Source: JBBRLG01 sp038231495 (lineage in GTDB: Bacteria; Planctomycetota; Planctomycetia; Gemmatales; Gemmataceae). From it: DNA of 5,310 nt. Numbering within the stretch: position 1 is the stretch's first letter; each line of letters starts with the position of its first letter. Below, piece after piece: positions 1 to 5,116 of this stretch. The DNA lies in NCBI GenBank assembly GCA_038231495.1, contig JBBRLG010000516.1, forward strand, positions 1 through 5,310, given 5' to 3'. Below the pieces are notes generated by a model that worked only from the letters and a program-made list of their open reading frames with translations, was not told the origin of the DNA and did no database searches. Made by a program: the position numbers and the translations under genes.

Positions 1-1
1 C

Positions 2-532
2 GGCACCAAGCCGGCGACGACCGGGACGATGCCGACGACTGGCACGACGGCCGGTACAACCGCTACCAAGCCGCTGCCGACGACGACCGCCGCGAACCCG
101 ACGACGACGACACCCGGCACAGCTGTCGGCACAGGCACTGCCAAGCCGCCGACCGCGACAACCGGCGTGAACCCGGCGACGACGGCCGTCAAGCCGTCAA
201 TCCCGACAACCGTCACCAACCCCGTGACGACGACTGGCACCGGCACAACAGGCGTCAAACCGTTGCCGACCGGGCCGGCCACCCAACCGAAGACACCGCT
301 GCCACCGGTGGCCGCGCCGCCGTCGTCGTTCGGTTCGGGATCGGCCGTCAAGCCAACGAACACGCCGGCGACGACCACGGCGGGCGGCCCGCCCGGCAGT
401 CGGCCGGCGACCGGTTCAGGCCAGCCGCCCCCGGAAATGCATCCGAATCCGCCGGCCAAGCCGGTTGAGCCGGCCCGCAAACCGCCGCCAGCCAAGGACA
501 AGGAAAATAAGGACAAGGACAAGGATCGCTAA
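2..532 (+). CDS. Thr/Pro-rich low-complexity protein, C-terminal part (5' end outside window)
   Basis: The frame is open from position 2 with no stop before 530, so the start lies upstream; the ATG at 29 is probably internal. About 176 residues are visible. They are almost all Thr, Pro, Ala, Gly, Val and Lys, in loose repeats built from units such as KPLPT, TTGVNPAT and VKPS. No folded domain, catalytic motif or membrane segment is seen. The protein ends in a Pro-rich stretch and a charged tail (PAKDKENKDKDKDR). Such regions are usually extended linkers or wall- or matrix-associated segments of secreted proteins; this is inference, because any signal peptide or catalytic domain would be upstream. 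The reading frame is supported by its length and by Thr codons alternating between ACG and ACC. The last 117 bp overlap, antisense, the end of the leftward LipB-like gene. Function unknown. Confidence 0.6.
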   Translation, partial: GTKPATTGTMPTTGTTAGTTATKPLPTTTAANPTTTTPGTAVGTGTAKPPTATTGVNPATTAVKPSIPTTVTNPVTTTGTGTTGVKPLPTGPATQPKTPLPPVAAPPSSFGSGSAVKPTNTPATTTAGGPPGSRPATGSGQPPPEMHPNPPAKPVEPARKPPPAKDKENKDKDKDR

Positions 533-1315
533 AGAAGCGTGCGATCTGATCCCCGGCTCGCCTTGGCGTTGCAGCACGCCATTCGCCCGCCCGGCCGGCC
601 GTTCCAGCAGCGGGTGGTTGAAGAACAACGCCGTCCGCGCAAAGGCAAACCGCGCTGCGAAGTGTTCCAGCAGTCGCTCGCGCACCAGCGCCGGCCGCAA
701 CGGCCCGTGCCGTTCGCGCTCCAACGAGGTCATCGGCCCGTCGTCCCCGGCGGACGTTTGCACCGAACGAAACGGCACCAGGTCCGGGTGGACGTTGAAC
801 GTCAGGCCGAAGTACGTCACCCAGTCGCGCACCGCGACGCCCACCCCGGCAATCGGCCGCGAGCCGACCCACACGCCCGTCTCATCCGGCCGCGTTTTCG
901 CCCGCACGCCGAAATCGTCGAGCAAATCCACCAGCACTAATTGCAAGCGCGTCAAGTAAGCCCGCACCCCCAGCCCGTGGCGCTGCAACGGCAACACCGG
1001 GTAGACGGCAAGCTGTCCCGGCAGATGCAGCCAACAGCCGCCGCCGCGGTTGACCCAGCGCACCGGCCAGCGCCGCGCCTCCCATTCGTCCGGGCTGAAA
1101 CGGATGTGGGCCGGACCACCCTGCCGGCCCACGGTGATGAGCGGTCCGTGTTCGCACACGACCAGCGCCGCCGTCTCCGGGTCCTGCGTCGCCTGATAGA
1201 CCAGGGCGCGCTGCAAGGCCAGCGCGCGGTCGAAATCGATGTGGCCGAGCAGGTAGACGCGCAAGAGCGGGCCGGTTTCCGGCGTCGTTTTCAAGAGGGG
1301 TATAAACGGTTCCAT
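416..1315 (-). CDS. LipB-like (lipoyl/octanoyltransferase family) protein lacking catalytic Lys and Cys
   Basis: 299 residues from ATG at 1315 (begins MEPFIPLL). The frame stays open upstream to 1504, but that stretch is antisense to the end of the FGE gene, so 1315 is chosen; it leaves a 7-bp gap after the FGE stop. Family signs: RGGG at 90-93, then WLHLPGQLAVYPVLPL (95-110) matching the LipB signature RGGxxTYHGPGQLVxYP with His97 kept; GVWVGSRPIAGVGV (147-160); WVTYFGLTFNV (165-175); TSLERE near 196-201. LipB moves octanoyl groups from acyl carrier protein to lipoyl domains using a Cys and a Lys. Here the Lys position (xxRKIAAxG) is Pro154 and the Cys position (PCGI) is Ser188, so octanoyltransferase activity is doubtful. 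LipB proteins usually have about 210-250 residues; residues about 245-299 are extra and include a hydrophobic run at 261-276. The ribosome binding site is weak, suggesting coupling to FGE translation. A non-catalytic paralogue or a changed chemistry are the alternatives. Confidence 0.8.
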   Translation of the reverse strand: MEPFIPLLKTTPETGPLLRVYLLGHIDFDRALALQRALVYQATQDPETAALVVCEHGPLITVGRQGGPAHIRFSPDEWEARRWPVRWVNRGGGCWLHLPGQLAVYPVLPLQRHGLGVRAYLTRLQLVLVDLLDDFGVRAKTRPDETGVWVGSRPIAGVGVAVRDWVTYFGLTFNVHPDLVPFRSVQTSAGDDGPMTSLERERHGPLRPALVRERLLEHFAARFAFARTALFFNHPLLERPAGRANGVLQRQGEPGIRSHASLAILVLVLIFLVLGWRRFAGRLNRLGRRIRMHFRGRLA

Positions 1316-1322
1316 ATTCCAG

Positions 1323-2258
1323 TCACTTGGCCGAGCGGACGCAGCGGAAACCGATGTGTGCCGCGCCGATGTTCGGCTCGCCTTTGCCGCGGGCGCCCGG
1401 TAGGTATCCCTTACAGTATACGTCACTGCACAAGTAGGAGCCGCCGCGCTGCACCCGCTTGGCGATGCCCGGTTCGCTGGGGTCGAAGCTGTCGTTCGGC
1501 CCACGCGGGTTGCTTGCCGGGCTGCGCTCGTAATAGTCCGGCTGATACCAGTCCTGGCACCACTGCCAGACGTTGCCGGACAGGTCGAGCAGGCTGTAAC
1601 CGTTCGCCGGGAACGAGCCGACGGGTGCCGTGCCGCGGAAGCCGTCCGCTCCGCTGTCCGCGTGCGGGAACGGCCCTTGCCAGATGTTCGCCATCCACTT
1701 GCCGTCGGGGTTCAACTCGTCGCCCCACGCGTAGCGCCGCTGGTCGAGACCGCCACGGGCCGCGAACTCCCATTCCGCCTCGGTCGGCAGCCGCTTGCCT
1801 GCCCATTTCGCATACGCCGTCGCGTCGTCCCAGGCGACGTGACCGACCGGGTGATTGTCGCGCCCGCTGATGTCCCGGTCCGGTCCGTCCGGGTGCCGCC
1901 AGTCAGTGCCGTGAAGGTACTCCCACCAGGCGCGGTGGTCGCGCAGATCGACCCTGGCAGTGGGTGGCCGAAACACGAACGAACCGGGCAATAGCCGGTC
2001 TGCCGGCGTGTTGGGATAGTCCTCCGCGTCGAGCCGCCGTTCGGCCAGGGTGCGATAGCCGGTCGCCTCGACGAAGCGCGCGAACTGGGCGTTGGTCACC
2101 GGCGTGCGGTCCATCCAAAAGCCGTCGAGCGTAACGGTATGGACCGGCAGGGCGTCGTTGGCCGACGTACAAAGGCCGTCGGCGCAGATGTCGTCGCCGC
2201 CGGGCACGCGGTTGATGGCGCAACCCATGCGAAAGCTGCCGGGCCGCACCCACACCAT
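1323..2258 (-). CDS. SUMF1/formylglycine-generating-enzyme domain protein
   Basis: The open part of the gene encodes 311 residues, starting in the usual first strand of the domain (MVWVRPGSFRMG). Family landmarks: VTLDGFWMDRTPVTNAQFARF (42-62), HPVGHVAWDDATAYAKW (136-152), GKRLPTEAEWEFAARGG (154-170), LLDLSGNVWQWCQDWY (223-238), RGGSYLCSDVYCKGY (271-285) and the closing HIGFRCV. Cys277 and Cys282 have the spacing of the copper-binding Cys pair of true FGE (Cys336/Cys341 in human SUMF1), which oxidises a sulfatase active-site Cys to formylglycine. An aerobic FGE role is therefore plausible; many SUMF1-like proteins lack this pair. The RYR motif usual after the second Cys reads GYL here, so substrate binding may differ. 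The ATG at 2258 is probably not the original start: a better start with ribosome binding site and membrane anchor lies in the same frame at 2429, cut off by a TAG at 2297-2295. The LipB-like gene follows after 7 bp. Confidence 0.85.
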   Translation of the reverse strand: MVWVRPGSFRMGCAINRVPGGDDICADGLCTSANDALPVHTVTLDGFWMDRTPVTNAQFARFVEATGYRTLAERRLDAEDYPNTPADRLLPGSFVFRPPTARVDLRDHRAWWEYLHGTDWRHPDGPDRDISGRDNHPVGHVAWDDATAYAKWAGKRLPTEAEWEFAARGGLDQRRYAWGDELNPDGKWMANIWQGPFPHADSGADGFRGTAPVGSFPANGYSLLDLSGNVWQWCQDWYQPDYYERSPASNPRGPNDSFDPSEPGIAKRVQRGGSYLCSDVYCKGYLPGARGKGEPNIGAAHIGFRCVRSAK

Positions 2259-2294
2259 GCCGTCGGGGGCCTTTCCGGGCGCGGCCCCCGGGTC

Positions 2295-2429
2295 CTAGAC
2301 CGCGATGGCGGCGAGGACGACGCCCACTACCACCACTGGCACGGCGAGGACGGCCCACAGCAGCCAGCGCAAACGGCCGCGCGGTGCGCGCTGCGGTGCC
2401 GGACGTTTCTTGACGGGGGGTGGTTTCAT
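2295..2429 (-). pseudogene. Disconnected N-terminal membrane anchor of the FGE gene, ending in in-frame TAG
   Basis: From ATG at 2429 the same frame as the FGE domain reads 44 codons and then TAG (2297-2295), followed by 12 sense codons up to the ATG at 2258. The peptide starts MKPPPVKKRPAPQR, is strongly basic to about residue 21, and continues as a hydrophobic segment (WLLWAVLAVPVVVVGVVLAA, residues 22-41). That is a standard signal anchor or uncleaved signal peptide with the positive side inside. A GGAG lies 5 bases before the ATG. Together these mark the original start of a 368-codon gene (1323-2429) whose codon 45 has become, or is read as, amber. Loss by mutation, readthrough, or a base-call error are all possible; one base change would restore a Trp, Gln or Glu codon. 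Confidence 0.75.
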
Positions 2430-2434
2430 GGCGT

Positions 2435-2438
2435 CTCC
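2435..2438 (-). promoter_or_regulatory. Shine-Dalgarno GGAG for the original FGE start at 2429
   Basis: On the minus strand GGAG is followed by ACGCC and then ATG, a 5-base spacing. It supports 2429 rather than 2258 as the original start. Before 2258 there is only a GGAAAG run at a longer distance, inside coding-like sequence. Confidence 0.6.
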
Positions 2439-2481
2439 ATTTTGGTGCGCTGGTCACATGGAAATATCGTAACCGTTCACT

Positions 2482-2502
2482 CCCCCCCTTACGAAGGGGG
2501 GG
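2482..2502. repeat. Hairpin repeat C7-TT-ACG-AA-G7, left copy
   Basis: A perfect 9-bp stem with a 3-base loop, followed by TA and another run of seven G (2505-2511). There is no T-run after it, so it is not a typical intrinsic terminator. It resembles the short palindromic G/C-run repeats found dispersed in some bacterial genomes; dispersal cannot be tested from this window. Confidence 0.7.
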
Positions 2503-2558
2503 TAGGGGGGGTGAAAAGAGCGCCATGACCGAGTACTTTAATCGTTCTTACCCCCTTA

Positions 2559-2579
2559 CCCCCCCTTCGCAAGGGGGGG
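2559..2579. repeat. Hairpin repeat C7-TT-CGC-AA-G7, right copy (inverted)
   Basis: Same 9-bp stem as the left copy but a CGC loop, in the opposite orientation, with the extra C-run (2551-2555, then TTA) on its left. The two copies can also pair with each other, so the whole element could fold as one long hairpin. Confidence 0.7.
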
Positions 2580-2701
2580 AGCAGTTGATGCCGGTGAACG
2601 GTTACCAAATATCATCTCCGGTCCGGACGCGGTTTGCAACTGTCCTACGAACCATCGCCAGGGAGTGGCTCCCGTCTGTGGTGATAGGAGCCTGGACGCC
2701 G

Positions 2702-2707
2702 TATAAT
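2702..2707 (+). promoter_or_regulatory. Probable -10 box (TATAAT) for the protease gene
   Basis: A perfect TATAAT in GC-rich sequence, 40 bases before the GTG start and 28 before the ribosome binding site. No good -35 is visible at 16-18 bases: TGGTGA (2679-2684) is at 17, and GTGATA (2681-2686) is closer to consensus but only 15 bases away. It would drive the protease gene and perhaps the two genes after it. Confidence 0.45.
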
Positions 2708-2734
2708 GGTCGTTGCAACCGGATTGCTTGTACC

Positions 2735-2740
2735 GGAGGG
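2735..2740 (+). promoter_or_regulatory. Shine-Dalgarno GGAGGG deciding a GTG start at 2747
   Basis: GGAGGG ends 6 bases before GTG at 2747. The first in-frame ATG is at 2762, 21 bases away. The ATG at 2742 touches the motif and is in another frame. Confidence 0.6.
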
Positions 2741-2746
2741 TATGCC

Positions 2747-3181
2747 GTGGAGACTGCCGCAATGGGCAAAGTCCTGGTGCCGGCTCGTATCGAGAACGTC
2801 TACGACTTGCACGAGGTCGGTCTGGGAAGTCGTCCGCCGGAAGCCGTTCGCCGGGTGGACGTGATCGACGCCCTGGTCGATACCGGTGCCTCTACCCTCG
2901 CGCTGCCGCGCCGCCTGGTCGCCCAACTCGGCCTGAAACCGCTGCGGAGCCGGTCGGCGCGGACGAGTGCCGGCCCCGTCACTCTGCAAGTCTACGGGAC
3001 CGTCCGGTTGGCGGTGCAGGGCCGAGACTGCACGTGCGACGTGGTGGAGATTCCCGACGACTGCCCGGTCTTGATCGGACAAGTTCCTTTGGAACTGCTC
3101 GATTTCGTGGTCGATCCGGGCGGCCAGCGCCTGATCGGCAACCCGGCCCACGGCGGCGAACACGTCATTGAACTCTATTGA
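2747..3181 (+). CDS. Retropepsin-like (clan AA) aspartic protease family protein
   Basis: 144 residues from a GTG start chosen for its ribosome binding site; ATG 2762 would give 139. The active-site signature is VDTGASTLALP at residues 44-54, with catalytic Asp45 in DTGA. A second conserved block is CPVLIGQVPLELLDFVVDPGGQRLIGNPAHGG (106-137), in which LIG would be the flap or ALIG-type motif of this family. The length fits a single-domain protease that becomes active as a dimer, as retropepsins do. No signal peptide or membrane segment is seen, so it is probably cytoplasmic. Family membership rests on motif recognition; the substrate is unknown. It is the first of three rightward genes and probably has its own promoter at 2702. 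The frame stays open further upstream to 2420, but that part is the palindromic element and is not coding. Confidence 0.8.
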   Translation: METAAMGKVLVPARIENVYDLHEVGLGSRPPEAVRRVDVIDALVDTGASTLALPRRLVAQLGLKPLRSRSARTSAGPVTLQVYGTVRLAVQGRDCTCDVVEIPDDCPVLIGQVPLELLDFVVDPGGQRLIGNPAHGGEHVIELY

Positions 3182-3220
3182 CACCGTGCGAACCGCGGCC
3201 GCAAGTTCCACGATAATAGC

Positions 3221-3742
3221 ATGACGTTTCAAGACTACAACGGGTTAGGGCGCTGGAGCCGTTGGGCGATCCAGAATCGCTACGTCGCGATCGCGCGCCG
3301 CCTACGGGTTGCCGAGCCGTCGGACCTTCGCCCGCACGAATCGATATGTGCCGACGGCCACCGGGTTTTCCCCGTCATGTACTGCGTGATCGAGGGGATC
3401 GAGCGCGGCGACCCCGCCTGCATCGAGATCGACATTGAATTCATCGAGGAGGATATGGGCTTCCCGTTCGGCATGATTCTGAAGTCCAATACCGCGCGGG
3501 CGCTGCGACGTGCCACGCTCACGGAGGTGCAACAGGAGCGGGTCCGCAAACGGGTCGTCGAAATGTTGATCGCCGGCAATACGCCGAAGGAATACGGGGA
3601 ATATGCCCGGCTGGCCCGGAAAATCGGCCTGGGCCGTTGGTGGGCCGGAGTGGAGGGTCGAGTCAACCTCACGAGCCGCCGGGTCCGCCGCTTTTACGAC
3701 TATTTTCGGCGGTTCGTGGCAGGCTGCGAACCCGGCAGTTAG
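3221..3742 (+). CDS. Conserved-looking hypothetical protein, 173 residues
   Basis: I do not recognise a named family. The start is ATG 3221, 39 bp after the protease stop, with no clear Shine-Dalgarno sequence. The N-terminal third is basic and aromatic (RWSRWAIQNRYVAIARRLRV, 11-30). Next comes a strand-like acidic stretch (IEIDIEFIEED, 69-79) and FPFGMILKSNTARALRR (81-97). The C-terminal half is rich in Arg, Lys and Tyr and probably helical (about 100-165), ending in RRFYDYFRRF. Two Cys (43, 55) in the middle do not form a metal-site pattern. There is no signal peptide or membrane segment. The basic surface would allow nucleic-acid binding, but no DNA-binding motif is visible. It lies between the protease and the DUF4058 gene on the same strand and could be co-transcribed with both. 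Low-frequency stops and normal codon use suggest a real gene. Confidence 0.7.
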   Translation: MTFQDYNGLGRWSRWAIQNRYVAIARRLRVAEPSDLRPHESICADGHRVFPVMYCVIEGIERGDPACIEIDIEFIEEDMGFPFGMILKSNTARALRRATLTEVQQERVRKRVVEMLIAGNTPKEYGEYARLARKIGLGRWWAGVEGRVNLTSRRVRRFYDYFRRFVAGCEPGS

Positions 3743-3772
3743 AATGACGGCAAGCGGATCGGGGGACGTACC

Positions 3773-3778
3773 GGAGAG
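3773..3778 (+). promoter_or_regulatory. Shine-Dalgarno GGAGAG for the DUF4058 gene
   Basis: Seven bases before ATG 3786. It supports this start over the earlier in-frame ATG at 3603, which lies within the preceding gene in another frame. Confidence 0.6.
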
Positions 3779-3785
3779 CGCAACC

Positions 3786-4535
3786 ATGCCAATGCACGAC
3801 TGGACGCGGGTGCCCGACGGGATTTTTCATGCGTTTCACCATCGGTGGATTTCTGCCATCCATGATACGCTGAATGCCGGTCTGCTTCCTCCGGATTACT
3901 ACGCCTTGCCCGAACAAGTGGCGACGAAATTCGGGCCGGATGTTCTCGCCCTCCAGTACGAGCGTGGGGAAGAAAACGGAGACACTGGCGGCGGGGTCGC
4001 AACGGCGACGGCCCTGCAAACGCGCCCTCAGACCCGCTTAATGGTGGAAAACGAGGGGGAGTATTACCGACGCAAGAAGAGTGCCATCGTTGTCCGGCAT
4101 GTGAGTGGCGACCGCGTCGTGGCCTTGATCGAAATTGTGTCGCCCGGCAACAAGTCTGGGCTAAACCCGTTCCGGGCGTTCATCGACAAGGCCTGCCTGT
4201 TCCTTGAGGCCCGTATCCACTTGCTCATCATCGATCCGTTTCCGCCCGGCCCGCGCGACCCCAACGGCGTCCACGCGGCCATATGGGCCGACTGGGCCGG
4301 CGACGAGTCGTTCCAATTGCCGGCGGACAAGCCGCTCACGCTGGCGGCCTACGAGTGCGACCTGACCACGCGGGCCTACATCGAGCCGGTTGCCGTGGGC
4401 GACGCCTTGCCCGACGTGGGCCTCTTTCTGGAACCGAACGGCTGCGTCCTGGTGCCGTTGGAGGCGACGTACCGCACCGCTTTTGACGTACTGCCGCGGC
4501 GGTGGCAACGGGTTCTTCTGCCCTCGGCCCCCTGA
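3786..4535 (+). CDS. DUF4058 family protein
   Basis: 249 residues, starting MPMHDWTRVPDGIFHAFHH, which matches the beginning typical of planctomycete DUF4058 proteins. Further marks are ALPEQV (40-45), YYRRKKSAIVVRH (93-105), ALIEIVSPGNKSG (113-125), a helix FRAFIDKACLFLEARIHLLIIDPFPPGPRDP (129-159) and the Cys/Val-rich end GCVLVPLEATYRTAFDVLP. The block EIVSP-x-NK followed by a strand ending IIDPFPP recalls the D/E-x-K arrangement of PD-(D/E)XK-type folds, but this is only a resemblance and no enzyme activity is established for the family. There is no signal peptide. The start is fixed by a ribosome binding site; the gene begins 43 bp after the preceding stop, so co-transcription is possible. 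A palindromic element begins 11 bp after its stop. Confidence 0.8.
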   Translation: MPMHDWTRVPDGIFHAFHHRWISAIHDTLNAGLLPPDYYALPEQVATKFGPDVLALQYERGEENGDTGGGVATATALQTRPQTRLMVENEGEYYRRKKSAIVVRHVSGDRVVALIEIVSPGNKSGLNPFRAFIDKACLFLEARIHLLIIDPFPPGPRDPNGVHAAIWADWAGDESFQLPADKPLTLAAYECDLTTRAYIEPVAVGDALPDVGLFLEPNGCVLVPLEATYRTAFDVLPRRWQRVLLPSAP

Positions 4536-4546
4536 GCGGACGCTGT

Positions 4547-4724
4547 TTGCCGGTACTTGTTTAGCGGGCCCGACCCTTACAGCATAAGGACTTACGGCGA
4601 CGAGAGTGCGCAAATTGCGCCTGCTACATCTAGTGACAACGGCATGTCACCTCAAAATCCAAGTGAAAAACGACGGTTGGTACCTGTACAAACTACTGGC
4701 AGACCCGCTAAACAAGTACGGCAA
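4547..4724. mobile_element. Non-autonomous element with ~21-bp terminal inverted repeats
   Basis: TACTTGTTTAGCGGG at 4554-4568 is perfectly repeated in inverse at 4704-4718. The match continues outward with TTGCCG(G) on both sides, with one extra G on the left, giving about 21 paired bases. CTGT lies directly outside each end (4543-4546 and 4725-4728), a possible 4-bp target duplication. If the element is instead bounded by the 15-bp core, the TA at each end would fit TA-target (IS630/Tc1-type) insertion. The inside is AT-richer than the surroundings and has smaller palindromes: a hairpin at 4633-4650 (GTGACA/TGTCAC) and GCGCAAATTGCGC at 4608-4620. No transposase is encoded. It starts just after the DUF4058 stop and ends inside the leftward lipoprotein gene. 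Confidence 0.6.
4633..4650. repeat. Small hairpin inside the second element
   Basis: GTGACA and TGTCAC form a 6-bp stem around a 6-base loop. There is no T-run; the role is unknown. Confidence 0.4.
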
Positions 4725-5066
4725 CTGTTCGGGGCGGTCGCCATCGGCCAGGACCATTCCTTCCAGGAGCGTCGAGCCGGCGGGGGCGACGAGCACGCAG
4801 GGCAGTTTGCCGTCCGGCGGCTTTTCCGGCAGGTAGACCCAAATCTGTCCGGAGGTCAGACCCGCGCCCCATTTCGCCTCGCGGACCAGGATCCCTTCCT
4901 GGAACTTCCGCGGCGGGCCCAATGGCGGCAGATCTTTCACAGCACCGGCGAAGGACGGCGTCGCGGCCTGGCGCTGGCAACCGCTCAGACCGATGCCGAG
5001 AACCACGAGGCCGAGCCAAAGGATTTTCGGGATCGACTTCCCTTCACCGCGCGATTGTGGACACAT
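4647..5066 (-). CDS. Truncated lipoprotein, possibly the N-terminus of an alpha/beta-hydrolase-like protein
   Basis: 139 residues from ATG 5066, chosen because GGAGAG (5076-5071) precedes it; ATG 5108 in the same frame lacks such a site. Residues 11-30 (SIPKILWLGLVVLGIGLSGC) are a lipoprotein signal: basic start, hydrophobic core and lipobox LSGC with Cys30 as the lipidated residue. The rest reads well to about residue 117: GQIWVYLPEKPPDGKLPCVLVAPAGSTL (73-100), then ADGDRPEQLPY. The strand pattern IWVYLP...LPCVLVAPAGS resembles the first strands and oxyanion region of alpha/beta hydrolases, but no GxSxG or catalytic triad is present. After Y117 the frame enters the inverted repeat of the adjacent element and becomes an unrelated tail (LFSGSASSLYRYQ) ending at 4647. 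The remainder of the expected gene is not on the other side of the element. It is therefore probably a remnant, although still expressible as a short lipoprotein. Confidence 0.6.
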   Translation of the reverse strand: MCPQSRGEGKSIPKILWLGLVVLGIGLSGCQRQAATPSFAGAVKDLPPLGPPRKFQEGILVREAKWGAGLTSGQIWVYLPEKPPDGKLPCVLVAPAGSTLLEGMVLADGDRPEQLPYLFSGSASSLYRYQPSFFTWILR

Positions 5067-5070
5067 AGGA

Positions 5071-5076
5071 CTCTCC
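5071..5076 (-). promoter_or_regulatory. Shine-Dalgarno GGAGAG for the lipoprotein start at 5066
   Basis: Four bases separate the motif from the ATG (six if only GGAG is counted). It favours the start at 5066 over the upstream in-frame ATG at 5108. Confidence 0.55.
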
Positions 5077-5110
5077 GGGTGCCTGCGGGGCCTAATCTTG
5101 GAAAACACCT

Positions 5111-5116
5111 ATTATA
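5111..5116 (-). promoter_or_regulatory. Probable -10 box (TATAAT) for the lipoprotein gene
   Basis: On the minus strand TATAAT reads at 5116-5111, 44 bases before the lipoprotein ATG. The -35 is poor (TGAACG at 17 bases). The box overlaps the stop codon of the 56-codon ORF, and the inverted repeat at 5123-5177 lies directly upstream, covering the -35 position. Confidence 0.45.

Larger units (their letters stand above)
2469..2606. mobile_element. MITE-like palindromic element with terminal inverted repeats
   Basis: The ends are a perfect 12-bp inverted repeat: GTAACCGTTCAC at 2469-2480 and GTGAACGGTTAC at 2594-2605. Inside are two oppositely oriented copies of a C7-TT-NNN-AA-G7 hairpin (2482-2502 and 2559-2579), each followed outward by a further G- or C-run (G7 at 2505-2511, C5 at 2551-2555). 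About 40 bp of AT-richer sequence lies between the copies. AAATATC occurs directly on both sides (2462-2468 and 2607-2613), which may be a 7-bp target duplication. Since AAATATC is nearly self-complementary, it could instead be a decayed extension of the inverted repeat (11 of 14 bases pair). No transposase is encoded. It sits between two divergent genes, about 40 bp before the FGE start. Confidence 0.65.

Noticed and set aside
1316..1504. Upstream extension of the LipB-like frame to 1504
   Set aside because: It is Ser/Ala/Thr-rich and lies over the end of the FGE gene in another frame; LipB-type homology begins after ATG 1315.
941..1870. Long + strand open frame of 309 codons
   Set aside because: It is antisense to the FGE and LipB-like genes, which show clear family motifs; its translation is Arg/Pro/Ala-rich without motifs, typical of a shadow frame in GC-rich DNA.
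2482..2579. The two C7/G7 hairpins as intrinsic terminators
   Set aside because: No T-run follows either stem, no gene ends just before them on either strand, and their mirrored arrangement within inverted ends fits a small mobile element better.
2661..2673. GGGAG-TGG-CTCCC hairpin before the protease promoter
   Set aside because: A 5-bp stem is expected by chance in GC-rich DNA, and it is not placed to act as terminator or operator for any visible gene.
4606..4836. + strand open frame inside the second element (starts at a GTG)
   Set aside because: It has no ribosome binding site or recognisable transposase motif, and it runs antisense into the lipoprotein gene.
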